7,886 nt of DNA from positions 1 to 7,886 of the forward strand of contig DNTK01000139.1 of the NCBI GenBank assembly GCA_003508755.1. The letters are read 5' to 3'. The notes beneath the pieces are model-generated. The model was not told the DNA's origin. It worked only from the letters and a program-made list of their open reading frames with translations, and ran no database searches. This DNA comes from Bacteroidales bacterium. GTDB lineage: Bacteria; Bacteroidota; Bacteroidia; Bacteroidales; UBA10428. Numbering within the stretch: position 1 is the stretch's first letter; the number at the start of each line of letters is the position of its first letter. A program made the position numbers and the translations under genes. Below are positions 1 to 7,332 of the stretch, one piece after another.

Positions 1-2084
1 TTATAATTATTGGTCACCTTGTTACCATACCCACTGCTTTTGCAGTAGCCGAGATTGCTACCAATCAACGTGTGCTGGGAGGGGGAGCCTATTATATCAT
101 TTCCCGTTCGTTTGGTTTAAACATTGGGGCCACTGTAGGTATTTCGCTTTACTTTTCGCAAGCAATCAGTGTGGCTTTTTATATCATTGCCTTTGCCGAA
201 GCCTTTCAACCCCTGCTGGAATACTTGCGCGATGTAACCGGATTTGCCCTGCCCACCGATACGCGTTGGATAAGCCTGCCGATTATGATACTCTTGTCGC
301 TGGTTGTATTGTTGCGCGGAGCGAATGTGGGTATGAAAGCTTTGTATGCCGTGGCATTGATACTGGGTATTTCACTGGTCATGTTCTTTTTTGGCAAACC
401 AGATGTTGTTCCAACCGAAACTGCTTTTTCTCAGGGTGTTGAGCAACCGGTAAATTTTTTCTTTGTATTTGCCATAATATTCCCTGCATTTACTGGCTTG
501 GCTGCAGGATTAGGATTGTCAGGTGATTTAAAAGATCCCACCAAGGCAATCCCACGGGGCACTCTAATTGCAACATTGGTGGGCATAATAGTTTATATTG
601 CAGTAGCTTATAAACTCTCCATTTCAGCTACTCCCGAGGATTTAACCTCCAACTACCTTATTATGCAAAAGATTGCTGTCTGGGGGCCCATCATCCCTAT
701 AGGGCTTGCTGCAGCATCACTATCCTCCGCGATTGGTTCAATTTTAGTGGCACCGCGCACACTACAGGCAATCGGGGCCGATGATATTATTCCGAATAAA
801 TACATTAGCCGGTTTTTTGCGAAAGTTTTACCTCACAACGCAGAACCTCGCAATGCGAGTTTAATTAGTGTCATCATTGCTTTTGTATTTATATTGGTAG
901 GCAATATTGACATGGTGGCCCAGATAATTTCGATGTTCTTCATGGTAACCTATGGTGCTATCTGCCTGGTATCCTTGCTGGAGCATTTTGCTGCCGATCC
1001 ATCTTACCGGCCTACCTTTCGTTCGCGGTGGTATATATCCTTTATAGGCACGGTACTTTCGTTCTGGTTAATGTTTAGAATGAGCAGTTACTATGCCTTA
1101 GCTGCCCTGATAATCATGGGTGTTATCTATTGGATGATCACAGTTCAAAGTGAGGAGAGAAGAGGATTTGCGAAGCTTTTTAGGGGTGTAATTTTTCAAT
1201 TAAGTCGTCAACTACAGGTATTGGCTCAACGGGCGAATAAGGAGGACGTGGAAGCCAACTGGCGTCCTTTTGTAATTTGTATATCAAAAGACTCGTTCGT
1301 ACGGCAAAGTGCTTTTGACATGTTGCGCTGGCTTTCTTACAAGTATGGCTTCGGAACATATATTCATTACATCGAAGGCTATCTCTCAAAGCAGACTACC
1401 CGCGAATCGAAAGAGGTACTGCAGCGATTAATAGGCCTGGCATCCGGGAACAAAAACCGGGTTTATCTCGACACCATGATCAGTCCTTCGTACACCTCGG
1501 CTATCGCCCAGGCTGTTCAATTGTCTGGTGTTTCAGGCCGTGGTAACAACATGATTTTATTTGAGTTTAGTCGTACCGATCCGGAGGCCTTTAACCGGGC
1601 ACTCGATAATTATTCACTAATTTATTCAGCAGGTTTTGATGTGTGCGTATTAAATACATCCTATAAGGGGTTTGGTTACAGAAAAGAAGTGCACATCTGG
1701 ATCACGACACACGACTACGAAAATGCTAACCTGATGATATTGCTGGCCTATATTTTACTGGGTCACCCAGAATGGAACAAGGGGCATATTAAAATCTTTG
1801 CTATTTATAAAGAAGATGAACTGGATGGTAAACGAGAAAACCTCCTGGGGCTTATTAAATCGGGTCGCTTGCCTATTTCTCCCGAAAATGTCAGACTTAT
1901 TGCTGTCGATGAACAACGGAATACCAAGGAGTTAATAATGCAAAACTCTGTGGATGCCGATCTGACAATTGTCGGATTCAGGCACGAGCTTGTTAAGGCA
2001 AAAGGCATGGAAGTATTTACAGGATATGACGATATAGGTAATATATTATTTGTAAGTTCACAAAAAGAAAAAGAAATTAGTTAA
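1..2084 (+). CDS. SLC12-like cation-chloride cotransporter / APC-superfamily permease (5' end missing)
   Basis: Inner-membrane secondary transporter of the APC superfamily, closest by eye to the SLC12 (K-Cl / Na-K-Cl cotransporter) branch. The frame is open from base 3, and the residues before the first GTG (IPTAFAVAEIATNQR) are typical family sequence, so the true start lies upstream of the window. Visible hallmarks are the unwound-helix signature around 480-566 (FPAFTG, then SGDLKDP and IPRGT), the APRTLQAIGADDIIP stretch at about 753-797, and a YxPxFR-like segment with further hydrophobic helices up to about base 1140. The remaining 310 or so residues are soluble and resemble the SLC12 cytoplasmic C-terminal domain (AIAQAVQLSGVSG, ILLGHPEWNKGHIKIFAI, DADLTIVGF). 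The transported ion cannot be read from sequence; many bacterial members are annotated simply as amino acid permeases. coaD follows after one base, suggesting cotranscription. Family assignment is strong, substrate is open. Confidence 0.9.
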   Translation, partial: IIIGHLVTIPTAFAVAEIATNQRVLGGGAYYIISRSFGLNIGATVGISLYFSQAISVAFYIIAFAEAFQPLLEYLRDVTGFALPTDTRWISLPIMILLSLVVLLRGANVGMKALYAVALILGISLVMFFFGKPDVVPTETAFSQGVEQPVNFFFVFAIIFPAFTGLAAGLGLSGDLKDPTKAIPRGTLIATLVGIIVYIAVAYKLSISATPEDLTSNYLIMQKIAVWGPIIPIGLAAASLSSAIGSILVAPRTLQAIGADDIIPNKYISRFFAKVLPHNAEPRNASLISVIIAFVFILVGNIDMVAQIISMFFMVTYGAICLVSLLEHFAADPSYRPTFRSRWYISFIGTVLSFWLMFRMSSYYALAALIIMGVIYWMITVQSEERRGFAKLFRGVIFQLSRQLQVLAQRANKEDVEANWRPFVICISKDSFVRQSAFDMLRWLSYKYGFGTYIHYIEGYLSKQTTRESKEVLQRLIGLASGNKNRVYLDTMISPSYTSAIAQAVQLSGVSGRGNNMILFEFSRTDPEAFNRALDNYSLIYSAGFDVCVLNTSYKGFGYRKEVHIWITTHDYENANLMILLAYILLGHPEWNKGHIKIFAIYKEDELDGKRENLLGLIKSGRLPISPENVRLIAVDEQRNTKELIMQNSVDADLTIVGFRHELVKAKGMEVFTGYDDIGNILFVSSQKEKEIS

Positions 2085-2085
2085 C

Positions 2086-2574
2086 ATGAAAGATCAACGC
2101 ATTGCTCTCTTTCCCGGATCATTCGATCCATTTACTGTCGGCCACGAATCGGTAGTAAGGCGCGCTATGCCACTTTTTGATAAAATAATAATAGCCATAG
2201 GTTATAATATCAATAAACGCGGGTATTTTCCGTTAGAAAAAAGAATAGGGTGGATAAATAATGTTTTTGAAGGAGAAGATAAAATAAAAGTAACCAGTTA
2301 CAGTATGCTTACCATAGACTATTGCAAGGAGGTAGGAGCACAATTTATTTTACGAGGATTGCGGACTTCAGCCGATTTTGAATACGAACGTGCTATAGGA
2401 CAAACCAACCGGTTGCTGGAACAGGGCATCGAAACAGTGTTTCTGTTAACAGAATCGCATCACACCTTTATCACATCAACCATTGTGCGTGATGTAATAC
2501 GCTACGGCGGAGATGCCTCAGCTTTCTTACCTGAGAAAATTAATATTGATAGCAGTGAGGCAAAGCATGATTAG
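2086..2574 (+). CDS. coaD: Phosphopantetheine adenylyltransferase (PPAT)
   Basis: Cytoplasmic enzyme of the penultimate step of coenzyme A synthesis: 4'-phosphopantetheine + ATP gives dephospho-CoA + pyrophosphate. The 162 residues match the usual length of bacterial PPAT. Family signatures are all present: the nucleotidyltransferase motif GSFDPFTVGH (residues 11-20, catalytic His20), a Lys at position 44 in NINKRGYF, LRGLRTSADFEYE (89-101, with Arg90 and Arg93), and the ATP-binding ITSTIVRDV near residues 129-137, where most relatives have ISSS. The ATG sits one base after the stop of the upstream transporter gene. The 3' end overlaps the next start by 8 bases, so the gene is probably the middle of an operon. 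There is no clear Shine-Dalgarno, only an A-rich leader. Nothing is missing or truncated, and the enzyme should be functional. Confidence 0.97.
   Translation: MKDQRIALFPGSFDPFTVGHESVVRRAMPLFDKIIIAIGYNINKRGYFPLEKRIGWINNVFEGEDKIKVTSYSMLTIDYCKEVGAQFILRGLRTSADFEYERAIGQTNRLLEQGIETVFLLTESHHTFITSTIVRDVIRYGGDASAFLPEKINIDSSEAKHD
2557..2560 (+). promoter_or_regulatory. Shine-Dalgarno-like GAGG inside the coaD 3' end
   Basis: GAGG lies six bases before the ATG at 2567, within the last codons of coaD. It supports 2567 as the start of the thioredoxin-like gene over an in-frame ATG at 2513, and it is one of the few readable ribosome-binding sites in the window. Translational coupling to coaD is inferred from the 8-base overlap. 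Confidence 0.45.
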
Positions 2575-3973
2575 AACAGCACTTATTTTTATTATTTTAT
2601 TTTTTTTTGGGCAGCATCCAGCCCGGCCTGTGACTATTTCGGGCAGTGATTCAGCTTACGCAGGTGTCGAAATCATTTGGCTGAAGGCAGCAGATCCGTT
2701 TACCGCTACCGAAGTTGAAGTTGCAAGAACAACCTTTGATGCAAAGGGGCGTTTACATGTTGAATTTAGTCTCGATCATACAGGTTTTATTTATTGTTAC
2801 CTGGGTATTTACAGGACCTACCTGTATGTAGAAAAAGGGAAAGAATATGAGGTTGTATTACCGCCTCGCAAAGACATGAAGGACGAAGATAAATTGAATC
2901 CCTTTTTTCGTCATATCGAAACACATTTAGCACTAAAAAACGCGGACAAACGTGATTTAAATATTCAGATCAGAATGTTTAATGATAGCTTTTATCCCTA
3001 TTTTGCCAAGCATAATGAAAAAGTGTTTTCGGATGATCTGGAATTTGATCAGCTCGATCAAGATATTATACAGCTCGATAAACCTTTCTCAAAATCAGCA
3101 AATAGTTACTTTAACAACTACCGAAAATACAAATATGGGTTATTGCGGTTTATTGCCTACCAGCATAAATCTAAAAGTGTTTCGGACATCTATTTCAAGA
3201 ACCAGGCCTTTTTACCTGATAATCCAGCTTATGTAGAGTTGTTTAACATGGTTTACGAGGGCTATTTCGAGCATTTCAGCCGAACAGAACACGGAAAGCT
3301 TTTAGCTCCGGCTATTGCAAGCAAGCGCCTGAGCGAAGTGCAGCGGGTTCTTGCCCACGATGAGGTCCTGCAACCTGCAGAATTGCTTAATATGGTTATG
3401 CTGCGCTGTTTGCACGATGAGTTTTATGACGATAACTACTCCCGAAGTTCTATGTTGGCTATTGTTGATTCGTTAATTGCTGTTACTGAGAATGAATTAT
3501 TACTTACAACAGCCATTAGCATTCGGGAAAAGGTAACAAAACTTCTGGTTGGTTTTGAGCCACCCCCGTTCGAATTGTACGATATGGATAGTAACCTGGT
3601 TTCTTTGGAGACATTCAAGGGGAAGTTTATCTATCTTAATTTTTGCAGCTGTTTTAGTTACACCTGTTTAAACGAATTTGTCATGCTTCAGAACCTGCAT
3701 AACAAGCATAATAAGTACCTCGAGATAGTTACAGTTGTTATCGACGATGATGTACAGGTGATGAAAGATTTTGTAAACAGGAGCGGTTACCCCTGGACTT
3801 TTCTGCATTTCGATAATCAACCCGATATTTTTAGGGAATACGATGTTAGAGTGTTTCCAACCTATTACTTAATCGATAACGAGGGGAAGTTATCAATGTC
3901 GCCTGCACCTGCTCCGGCAGAAGAATTTGAGGGAAGATTATTTAAGGTTTTGAGAGCAAAGGGAATTTTATAA
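2567..3973 (+). CDS. Exported thioredoxin/TlpA-like protein with SxxC instead of CxxC
   Basis: Predicted 468-residue exported protein. From the ATG at 2567 it opens with a signal-peptide-like stretch (MIRTALIFIILFFFG); the earlier in-frame ATG at 2513 would bury this behind 18 charged and polar residues. Residues about 22-100 are a beta-rich N-terminal domain, and about 110-325 are mostly helical with no recognised family. Residues about 329-468 are a TlpA/AhpC-type thioredoxin fold: PPFELYDMDSNLVSL, GKFIYLNF, the active-site region, and the cis-proline loop VFPTYYLID (Pro431). Where relatives have NFWATWCGPC, this protein has NFCSCFSYTC, so the nucleophilic first cysteine is Ser364, the resolving Cys367 remains, and extra cysteines stand at 360 and 362. 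Ordinary disulfide reductase chemistry is therefore doubtful. It could be a structural or binding protein, or use another cysteine pair. It follows coaD with an 8-base overlap and converges on the next gene. Confidence 0.85.
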   Translation: MIRTALIFIILFFFGQHPARPVTISGSDSAYAGVEIIWLKAADPFTATEVEVARTTFDAKGRLHVEFSLDHTGFIYCYLGIYRTYLYVEKGKEYEVVLPPRKDMKDEDKLNPFFRHIETHLALKNADKRDLNIQIRMFNDSFYPYFAKHNEKVFSDDLEFDQLDQDIIQLDKPFSKSANSYFNNYRKYKYGLLRFIAYQHKSKSVSDIYFKNQAFLPDNPAYVELFNMVYEGYFEHFSRTEHGKLLAPAIASKRLSEVQRVLAHDEVLQPAELLNMVMLRCLHDEFYDDNYSRSSMLAIVDSLIAVTENELLLTTAISIREKVTKLLVGFEPPPFELYDMDSNLVSLETFKGKFIYLNFCSCFSYTCLNEFVMLQNLHNKHNKYLEIVTVVIDDDVQVMKDFVNRSGYPWTFLHFDNQPDIFREYDVRVFPTYYLIDNEGKLSMSPAPAPAEEFEGRLFKVLRAKGIL

Positions 3974-3980
3974 GAGCTAT

Positions 3981-4973
3981 CTAGAGGCTAAGCCTTTTTC
4001 CGAGATAAAATCGAAACTGATCGGTAGTCATATCAATTTCATATTCCTTGTAATTGATGGTACGAATGAGAGTTGAAGCCGAAATACCGGCAAAAAATTT
4101 AGTTCCCTCATAGCCAACAGACCCGCGCAGTTGTACTTGGCCATGTATTTGCCTCACACTTTCGCTCAAGCCATCGTTTTCTTCTACCCGAATATATTTA
4201 TACCCGCCTCCGGAAATAATGGCGGCATTTAAATAAAATTGTTTGCTGAATACCAGTGTATAGGTGTATCCCACATTTATACCTGTAGCGAAGTAAACAA
4301 ATCCCTTGAGATCAAAATCAACCACAACAGTATCGGGTAGTTCTTTTGGGAAAAAGCCGGAGGGTGAGTAAGCCTCGTCATAATTCGCAAAAAGACCCAG
4401 TAAAACGCTTCCTGCCGATTTGTTCTGCACCTGGGTGCGCATCACTGCTGCTTTATTCGAAAATCGCTTGTTGTTTACTACATAATATCCCGAAAGTCCG
4501 GCCGAGATCGTACGCATGTCAGTTAGCAGTGGGTAATGGTCTTCATTCCAGTCCATAAAATCTTCGGGATTGGCATTGTAATACCCCCGATACAGCTGGA
4601 AGTGCCCATCGATGCCGATATATTTTCTAAACAGACTAAATTGCAAATCAAGGCGGTTGGTCTTTCCATATTTATCAATGCTGCTGGCCGTATGGGGTAG
4701 CCCGATTCCTATTGCAATTCCGGCATCCTTATAGTTAACCGCCATGCCAATGGCCAAGGGGCTATTTGGTATCAGTATTAGTCTGTCCTGCTGGTTGGCA
4801 ATTTCAACACGGTTTAGTTTATACAGTAAATAGGGCTTCAGGGTAAGCAATTGTGCGTGGTCGGTGTAATAATCGTTACTTCGGGATCTACTCGAATCAT
4901 TCTGGCTAAAAAGTTCCACACCAAAAACTAAAAGGATGGCAATCAATAGAATGAGTTTTTTAAATTGCTTCAT
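3981..4973 (-). CDS. DUF4421-like outer-membrane protein
   Basis: Predicted 330-residue outer-membrane beta-barrel protein. It begins with a signal peptide (MKQFKKLILLIAILLVFGVELFSQ, cut probably near Ser23-Gln24). The mature part is rich in alternating, aromatic-bounded strands typical of a barrel (LAIGMAVNYKDAGIAIGIGLP, LDLQFSLFRKYIGIDGHFQLYRGYY). It ends in a strand-like segment (QFRFYLGKRLSL). The opening LTLKPYLLYKLNRVEI and the NSPLAIGMAVNYK segment resemble DUF4421, a Bacteroidota family of similar length and unknown role. The ATG is fixed by an in-frame TGA only nine bases upstream; no Shine-Dalgarno is visible. The gene converges on the thioredoxin-like gene with seven bases between stops, and it diverges from the sigma-54 activator gene across 170 bases. 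That layout makes it a candidate target of the regulator. Function is unknown. Confidence 0.85.
   Translation of the reverse strand: MKQFKKLILLIAILLVFGVELFSQNDSSRSRSNDYYTDHAQLLTLKPYLLYKLNRVEIANQQDRLILIPNSPLAIGMAVNYKDAGIAIGIGLPHTASSIDKYGKTNRLDLQFSLFRKYIGIDGHFQLYRGYYNANPEDFMDWNEDHYPLLTDMRTISAGLSGYYVVNNKRFSNKAAVMRTQVQNKSAGSVLLGLFANYDEAYSPSGFFPKELPDTVVVDFDLKGFVYFATGINVGYTYTLVFSKQFYLNAAIISGGGYKYIRVEENDGLSESVRQIHGQVQLRGSVGYEGTKFFAGISASTLIRTINYKEYEIDMTTDQFRFYLGKRLSL
3983..3999 (+). terminator. Possible weak intrinsic terminator
   Basis: AGGC-TAA-GCCT, extendable by one G-T and one A-T pair, is followed by a run of five T (3995-3999, partly in the stem). It begins ten bases after the stop of the thioredoxin-like gene and lies inside the 3' end of the convergent gene. 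The stem is short, so this is a tentative call. On the opposite strand no T run follows, so it would not serve the convergent gene. Confidence 0.3.
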
Positions 4974-4992
4974 GAATAATCAATGTGGAGAG

Positions 4993-5000
4993 TAAAGGTA
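4993..5000 (-). promoter_or_regulatory. Candidate Bacteroidota -7 element for the DUF4421-like gene
   Basis: On the minus strand this reads TACCTTTA, one mismatch from the Bacteroidota -7 consensus TAnnTTTG. It ends 19 bases before the ATG. No convincing TTTG/TTG -33 box is found at the expected distance upstream, so the call rests on the -7 box and its position alone. Confidence 0.25.
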
Positions 5001-5067
5001 CAAAATATGTTTTTGGTGCTGTTTATACAGTGTGGTATGTTAAAATGTGCTTTTCCTGAATTTTTTA

Positions 5068-5083
5068 TTGCGAAATATCGCAA
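5068..5083. repeat. Perfect inverted repeat TTGCGA-N4-TCGCAA in the divergent intergenic region
   Basis: Two perfect 6-bp arms around AATA, 60 bases before the ATG of the sigma-54 activator gene and 95 bases before the ATG of the DUF4421-like gene. There is no T run on either side, so it does not look like a terminator. Its position and dyad symmetry suit a binding site for a dimeric regulator. The Fis-type protein encoded next door is the obvious candidate, but nothing in the sequence proves the pairing. Confidence 0.55.
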
Positions 5084-5143
5084 CTTACAGCATTAGTTTC
5101 TTAATTTTAAGCTAAATAACCATAAAACCCAACTCCTTCCATC

Positions 5144-7261
5144 ATGAGTATTGCGGTACTTTATATTGTACTTATTTCAGTAAGTTGCTCCCTGGCCTTT
5201 GTGCACTTCATTATCTGGATTCGGCTTCGTAAGCGAATTTACAGCCTGTTGTTTACACTGGTAGCATTAAGTTCCGGCACCTTAAGTGTGCTGGAATTTC
5301 GTCTGTTTGGCTTAAACAATTCCGAGGTGTACATGCATATTATGAAATACTATCACCTATTCCTGTTTAGCTTCCTGGTTACGCTGGTATGGTTTATATA
5401 TGATTATTTCGGCACAGCAAACAGAAACCTGGCTATACTTTTTACTGCACTTTGGATAGTGGCTATCTCGATAAACTTTATGGTGGAAGGGAACATTACT
5501 TTCTATGAAATAGAAGCATTTGCTCAACGGCAAGCTTTTACCGGAGAAGTTTTTTATCATCCAATTGTTTCGCCTAACCCATGGCGGCACATTGCCGATG
5601 CAGCCAGCATACTATTTGTAATTTACATACTGCTGGCAACACTTAAATTATTTAAAAAAGGGAACAAGGAGCGGGCTTTATCTGTTGGGGGCAGTGCTTT
5701 AATTTTTATTCTTATTTCAGGTACGCTGGCTCCACTTATAGATGTAAGCATCTTAAAATTACCAACCATTGTTTCAGCCCCTTTTGTTCTCATGGTATTG
5801 GCCATGAGCTTTGAATTAATTGCCGATGTGGTAAATGGCGCCAAGCTTGCTGTGAGGCTGAGTGCTGAAAAAAGCAAATGGCAAAATTTATTGGAGGAAA
5901 TTAATCTGCCTGTAGTAATAGTTGATATAGAAGGTATGGTGGAGTATGTAAATCCGTGCCTCAAAACTATTTTAGGGTATACCGGCGAAGAAATTTTAGG
6001 TAAGAACTGGATTGAATTGGTTGTTCCTGAAAAAGAACGTTCAGATATTGTTAAGAATTTTAGTTTACCTGTCACAAAGGGATTTCCTGCACATTATGAA
6101 AATCGGGTGCTTACCAAGCATGCCGAAGAACGTCTATTAGCGTGGTCGAACGTTGGAATTTATAACGAGAAAGATCAGCTGACTGGAATTACTGCAGTAG
6201 GAAGTGATATTACCCAGCGCAAACGTGCCTTTGAACAAATTATTGAACTCAAGAATCAACTTGAGATTGAGAACCTGATACTGAAACAAAACCTTTCAAG
6301 TAGCCCCTCAACCAGCGAAATTATTACAGAGAGCAAGGCAACAATTTATGCCTTTGAAAAAGCCCGGCAGGTAGCATCAGTTGATTCTACGGTGTTGCTC
6401 GAAGGAGAGACCGGTGTAGGCAAGGGAGTATTTGCCAAATACATTCATAAAAACAGCTCTCGAAACAAAAAGCCTCTTGTAGTGGTAAATTGCGCTGCAT
6501 TGCCGGCAGAATTGCTCGAAAGCGAGTTATTTGGCTATGAAAAGGGTGCATTTACTGGTGCAACAAAGCAAAAAAAGGGAAGGTTTGAATTGGCAGATGG
6601 TGGCACCTTGTTTTTAGACGAAATTGCCGATTTACCGCTGGAATTGCAGCCTAAATTATTACGGGTTATTCAAGATGGAACATTTGAACGCCTGGGTGGT
6701 GAAAAAACACTTTCGGTAAATGTTCGAATCATTACTGCCACGAACAAAGAATTGGTTGATCAGGTAAAAGCAAACAGGTTTCGCGAAGATTTATTCTACC
6801 GTTTAAATGTCTTTCCCATTACCATTCCGCCGTTAAGAAAAAGAAAAGAAGATATTCCTAGGCTTATCGATCACTTTGTGGGAGTTTTTAATAAAAAGTA
6901 TACTAAAAACATTACACACATTTCTAAACAAACCTATGCCACATTTTCCCAATACCATTGGCCCGGGAATGTCCGCGAGCTACAGAATATAATTGAACGT
7001 GCTGTTATTACTGCCCAGGGCGAAGTTTTAAAAACCAATGGTTTAATCCCGAAAGCGACCACACACGAAACGGCTAAAAGCAATACTATTATTAAATTGG
7101 AAGAACTCGAACGGGAACATATTATTAGCGCATTAAAAGCCTGCAATTGGCAGATACATGGTGAGGAGGGAGCAGCCTTAGCACTGGGATTAAATCCAAG
7201 CACCTTGCGATCCCGAATGAAAAAGCTTGGCATAGAGAAGACTCCACATCTGCAAGCTTAG
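5144..7261 (+). CDS. Membrane-embedded sigma-54-dependent activator (7TM-PAS-AAA+-HTH)
   Basis: Predicted 705-residue one-component regulator. Residues 1-229 hold seven hydrophobic helices (about 3-25, 33-55, 70-88, 95-113, 149-168, 179-199, 208-229). The loops with RLRKR and KLFKKGNKER fall on the cytoplasmic side, giving N-out/C-in, like the 7TM sensor modules of some histidine kinases. Residues about 245-360 are a PAS domain ending in GSDITQRKR, then a coiled-coil-like linker to about 385. The AAA+ sigma-54 interaction domain (about 390-620) is complete: Walker A GETGVGKG (421-428), GAFTGA loop (468-473), Walker B GGTLFLDE (486-493), arginine-finger segment FREDLFYRLNV (546-556) and WPGNVRELQN (606-615). 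The C-terminus carries a Fis/FhlA-type HTH (GAALALGLNPSTLRSRMKKLGI). No receiver domain is present, so the signal probably arrives through the membrane or PAS module. An in-frame TAA 18 bases upstream of the ATG fixes the start. The signal and target promoters are unknown. Confidence 0.93.
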   Translation: MSIAVLYIVLISVSCSLAFVHFIIWIRLRKRIYSLLFTLVALSSGTLSVLEFRLFGLNNSEVYMHIMKYYHLFLFSFLVTLVWFIYDYFGTANRNLAILFTALWIVAISINFMVEGNITFYEIEAFAQRQAFTGEVFYHPIVSPNPWRHIADAASILFVIYILLATLKLFKKGNKERALSVGGSALIFILISGTLAPLIDVSILKLPTIVSAPFVLMVLAMSFELIADVVNGAKLAVRLSAEKSKWQNLLEEINLPVVIVDIEGMVEYVNPCLKTILGYTGEEILGKNWIELVVPEKERSDIVKNFSLPVTKGFPAHYENRVLTKHAEERLLAWSNVGIYNEKDQLTGITAVGSDITQRKRAFEQIIELKNQLEIENLILKQNLSSSPSTSEIITESKATIYAFEKARQVASVDSTVLLEGETGVGKGVFAKYIHKNSSRNKKPLVVVNCAALPAELLESELFGYEKGAFTGATKQKKGRFELADGGTLFLDEIADLPLELQPKLLRVIQDGTFERLGGEKTLSVNVRIITATNKELVDQVKANRFREDLFYRLNVFPITIPPLRKRKEDIPRLIDHFVGVFNKKYTKNITHISKQTYATFSQYHWPGNVRELQNIIERAVITAQGEVLKTNGLIPKATTHETAKSNTIIKLEELEREHIISALKACNWQIHGEEGAALALGLNPSTLRSRMKKLGIEKTPHLQA

Positions 7262-7332
7262 TACCTTATATTGAAATAGTTCCCATCTAATGTTTAATTG
7301 ATTTCTGTTTTATTAAATTGTAACTTGTTGCT

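Noticed and set aside
72..74. GTG as the start of the transporter gene
   Set aside because: The frame is open back to the window edge, and the upstream residues are typical transporter sequence, so this GTG is an internal valine codon.
2513..2515. In-frame ATG as the start of the thioredoxin-like gene
   Set aside because: It lies 62 bases inside coaD and would add 18 polar and charged residues before the signal peptide. The ATG at 2567 has a GAGG six bases upstream and opens directly with the signal peptide.
5019..5030. CTGT-N4-ACAG inverted repeat in the divergent region
   Set aside because: Four-base arms are expected by chance in AT-rich intergenic DNA, and the spacing does not fit a known operator such as the E. 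coli LexA box (CTGT-N8-ACAG).
4974..5143. Search for sigma-54 promoters (GG-N10-GC) in the divergent region
   Set aside because: No GG-N10-GC pair with a TGGCAC/TTGC-like context was found on either strand. If the activator controls these genes, the promoter is atypical or elsewhere.
6601..6616. TGGCACCTTG resembling part of a sigma-54 -24/-12 promoter
   Set aside because: It lies inside the Walker B coding region of the activator and has no TTGC at the right spacing. It encodes the conserved GGTLF motif.
7262..7332. Possible promoter TTG (7298-7300) with TAACTTGT (7321-7328) before the DUF6268-like gene
   Set aside because: The spacing of 20 is acceptable, but the -7 match is poor and transcription would begin at about the start codon itself. 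No terminator hairpin or sigma-54 site is visible in this gap either.
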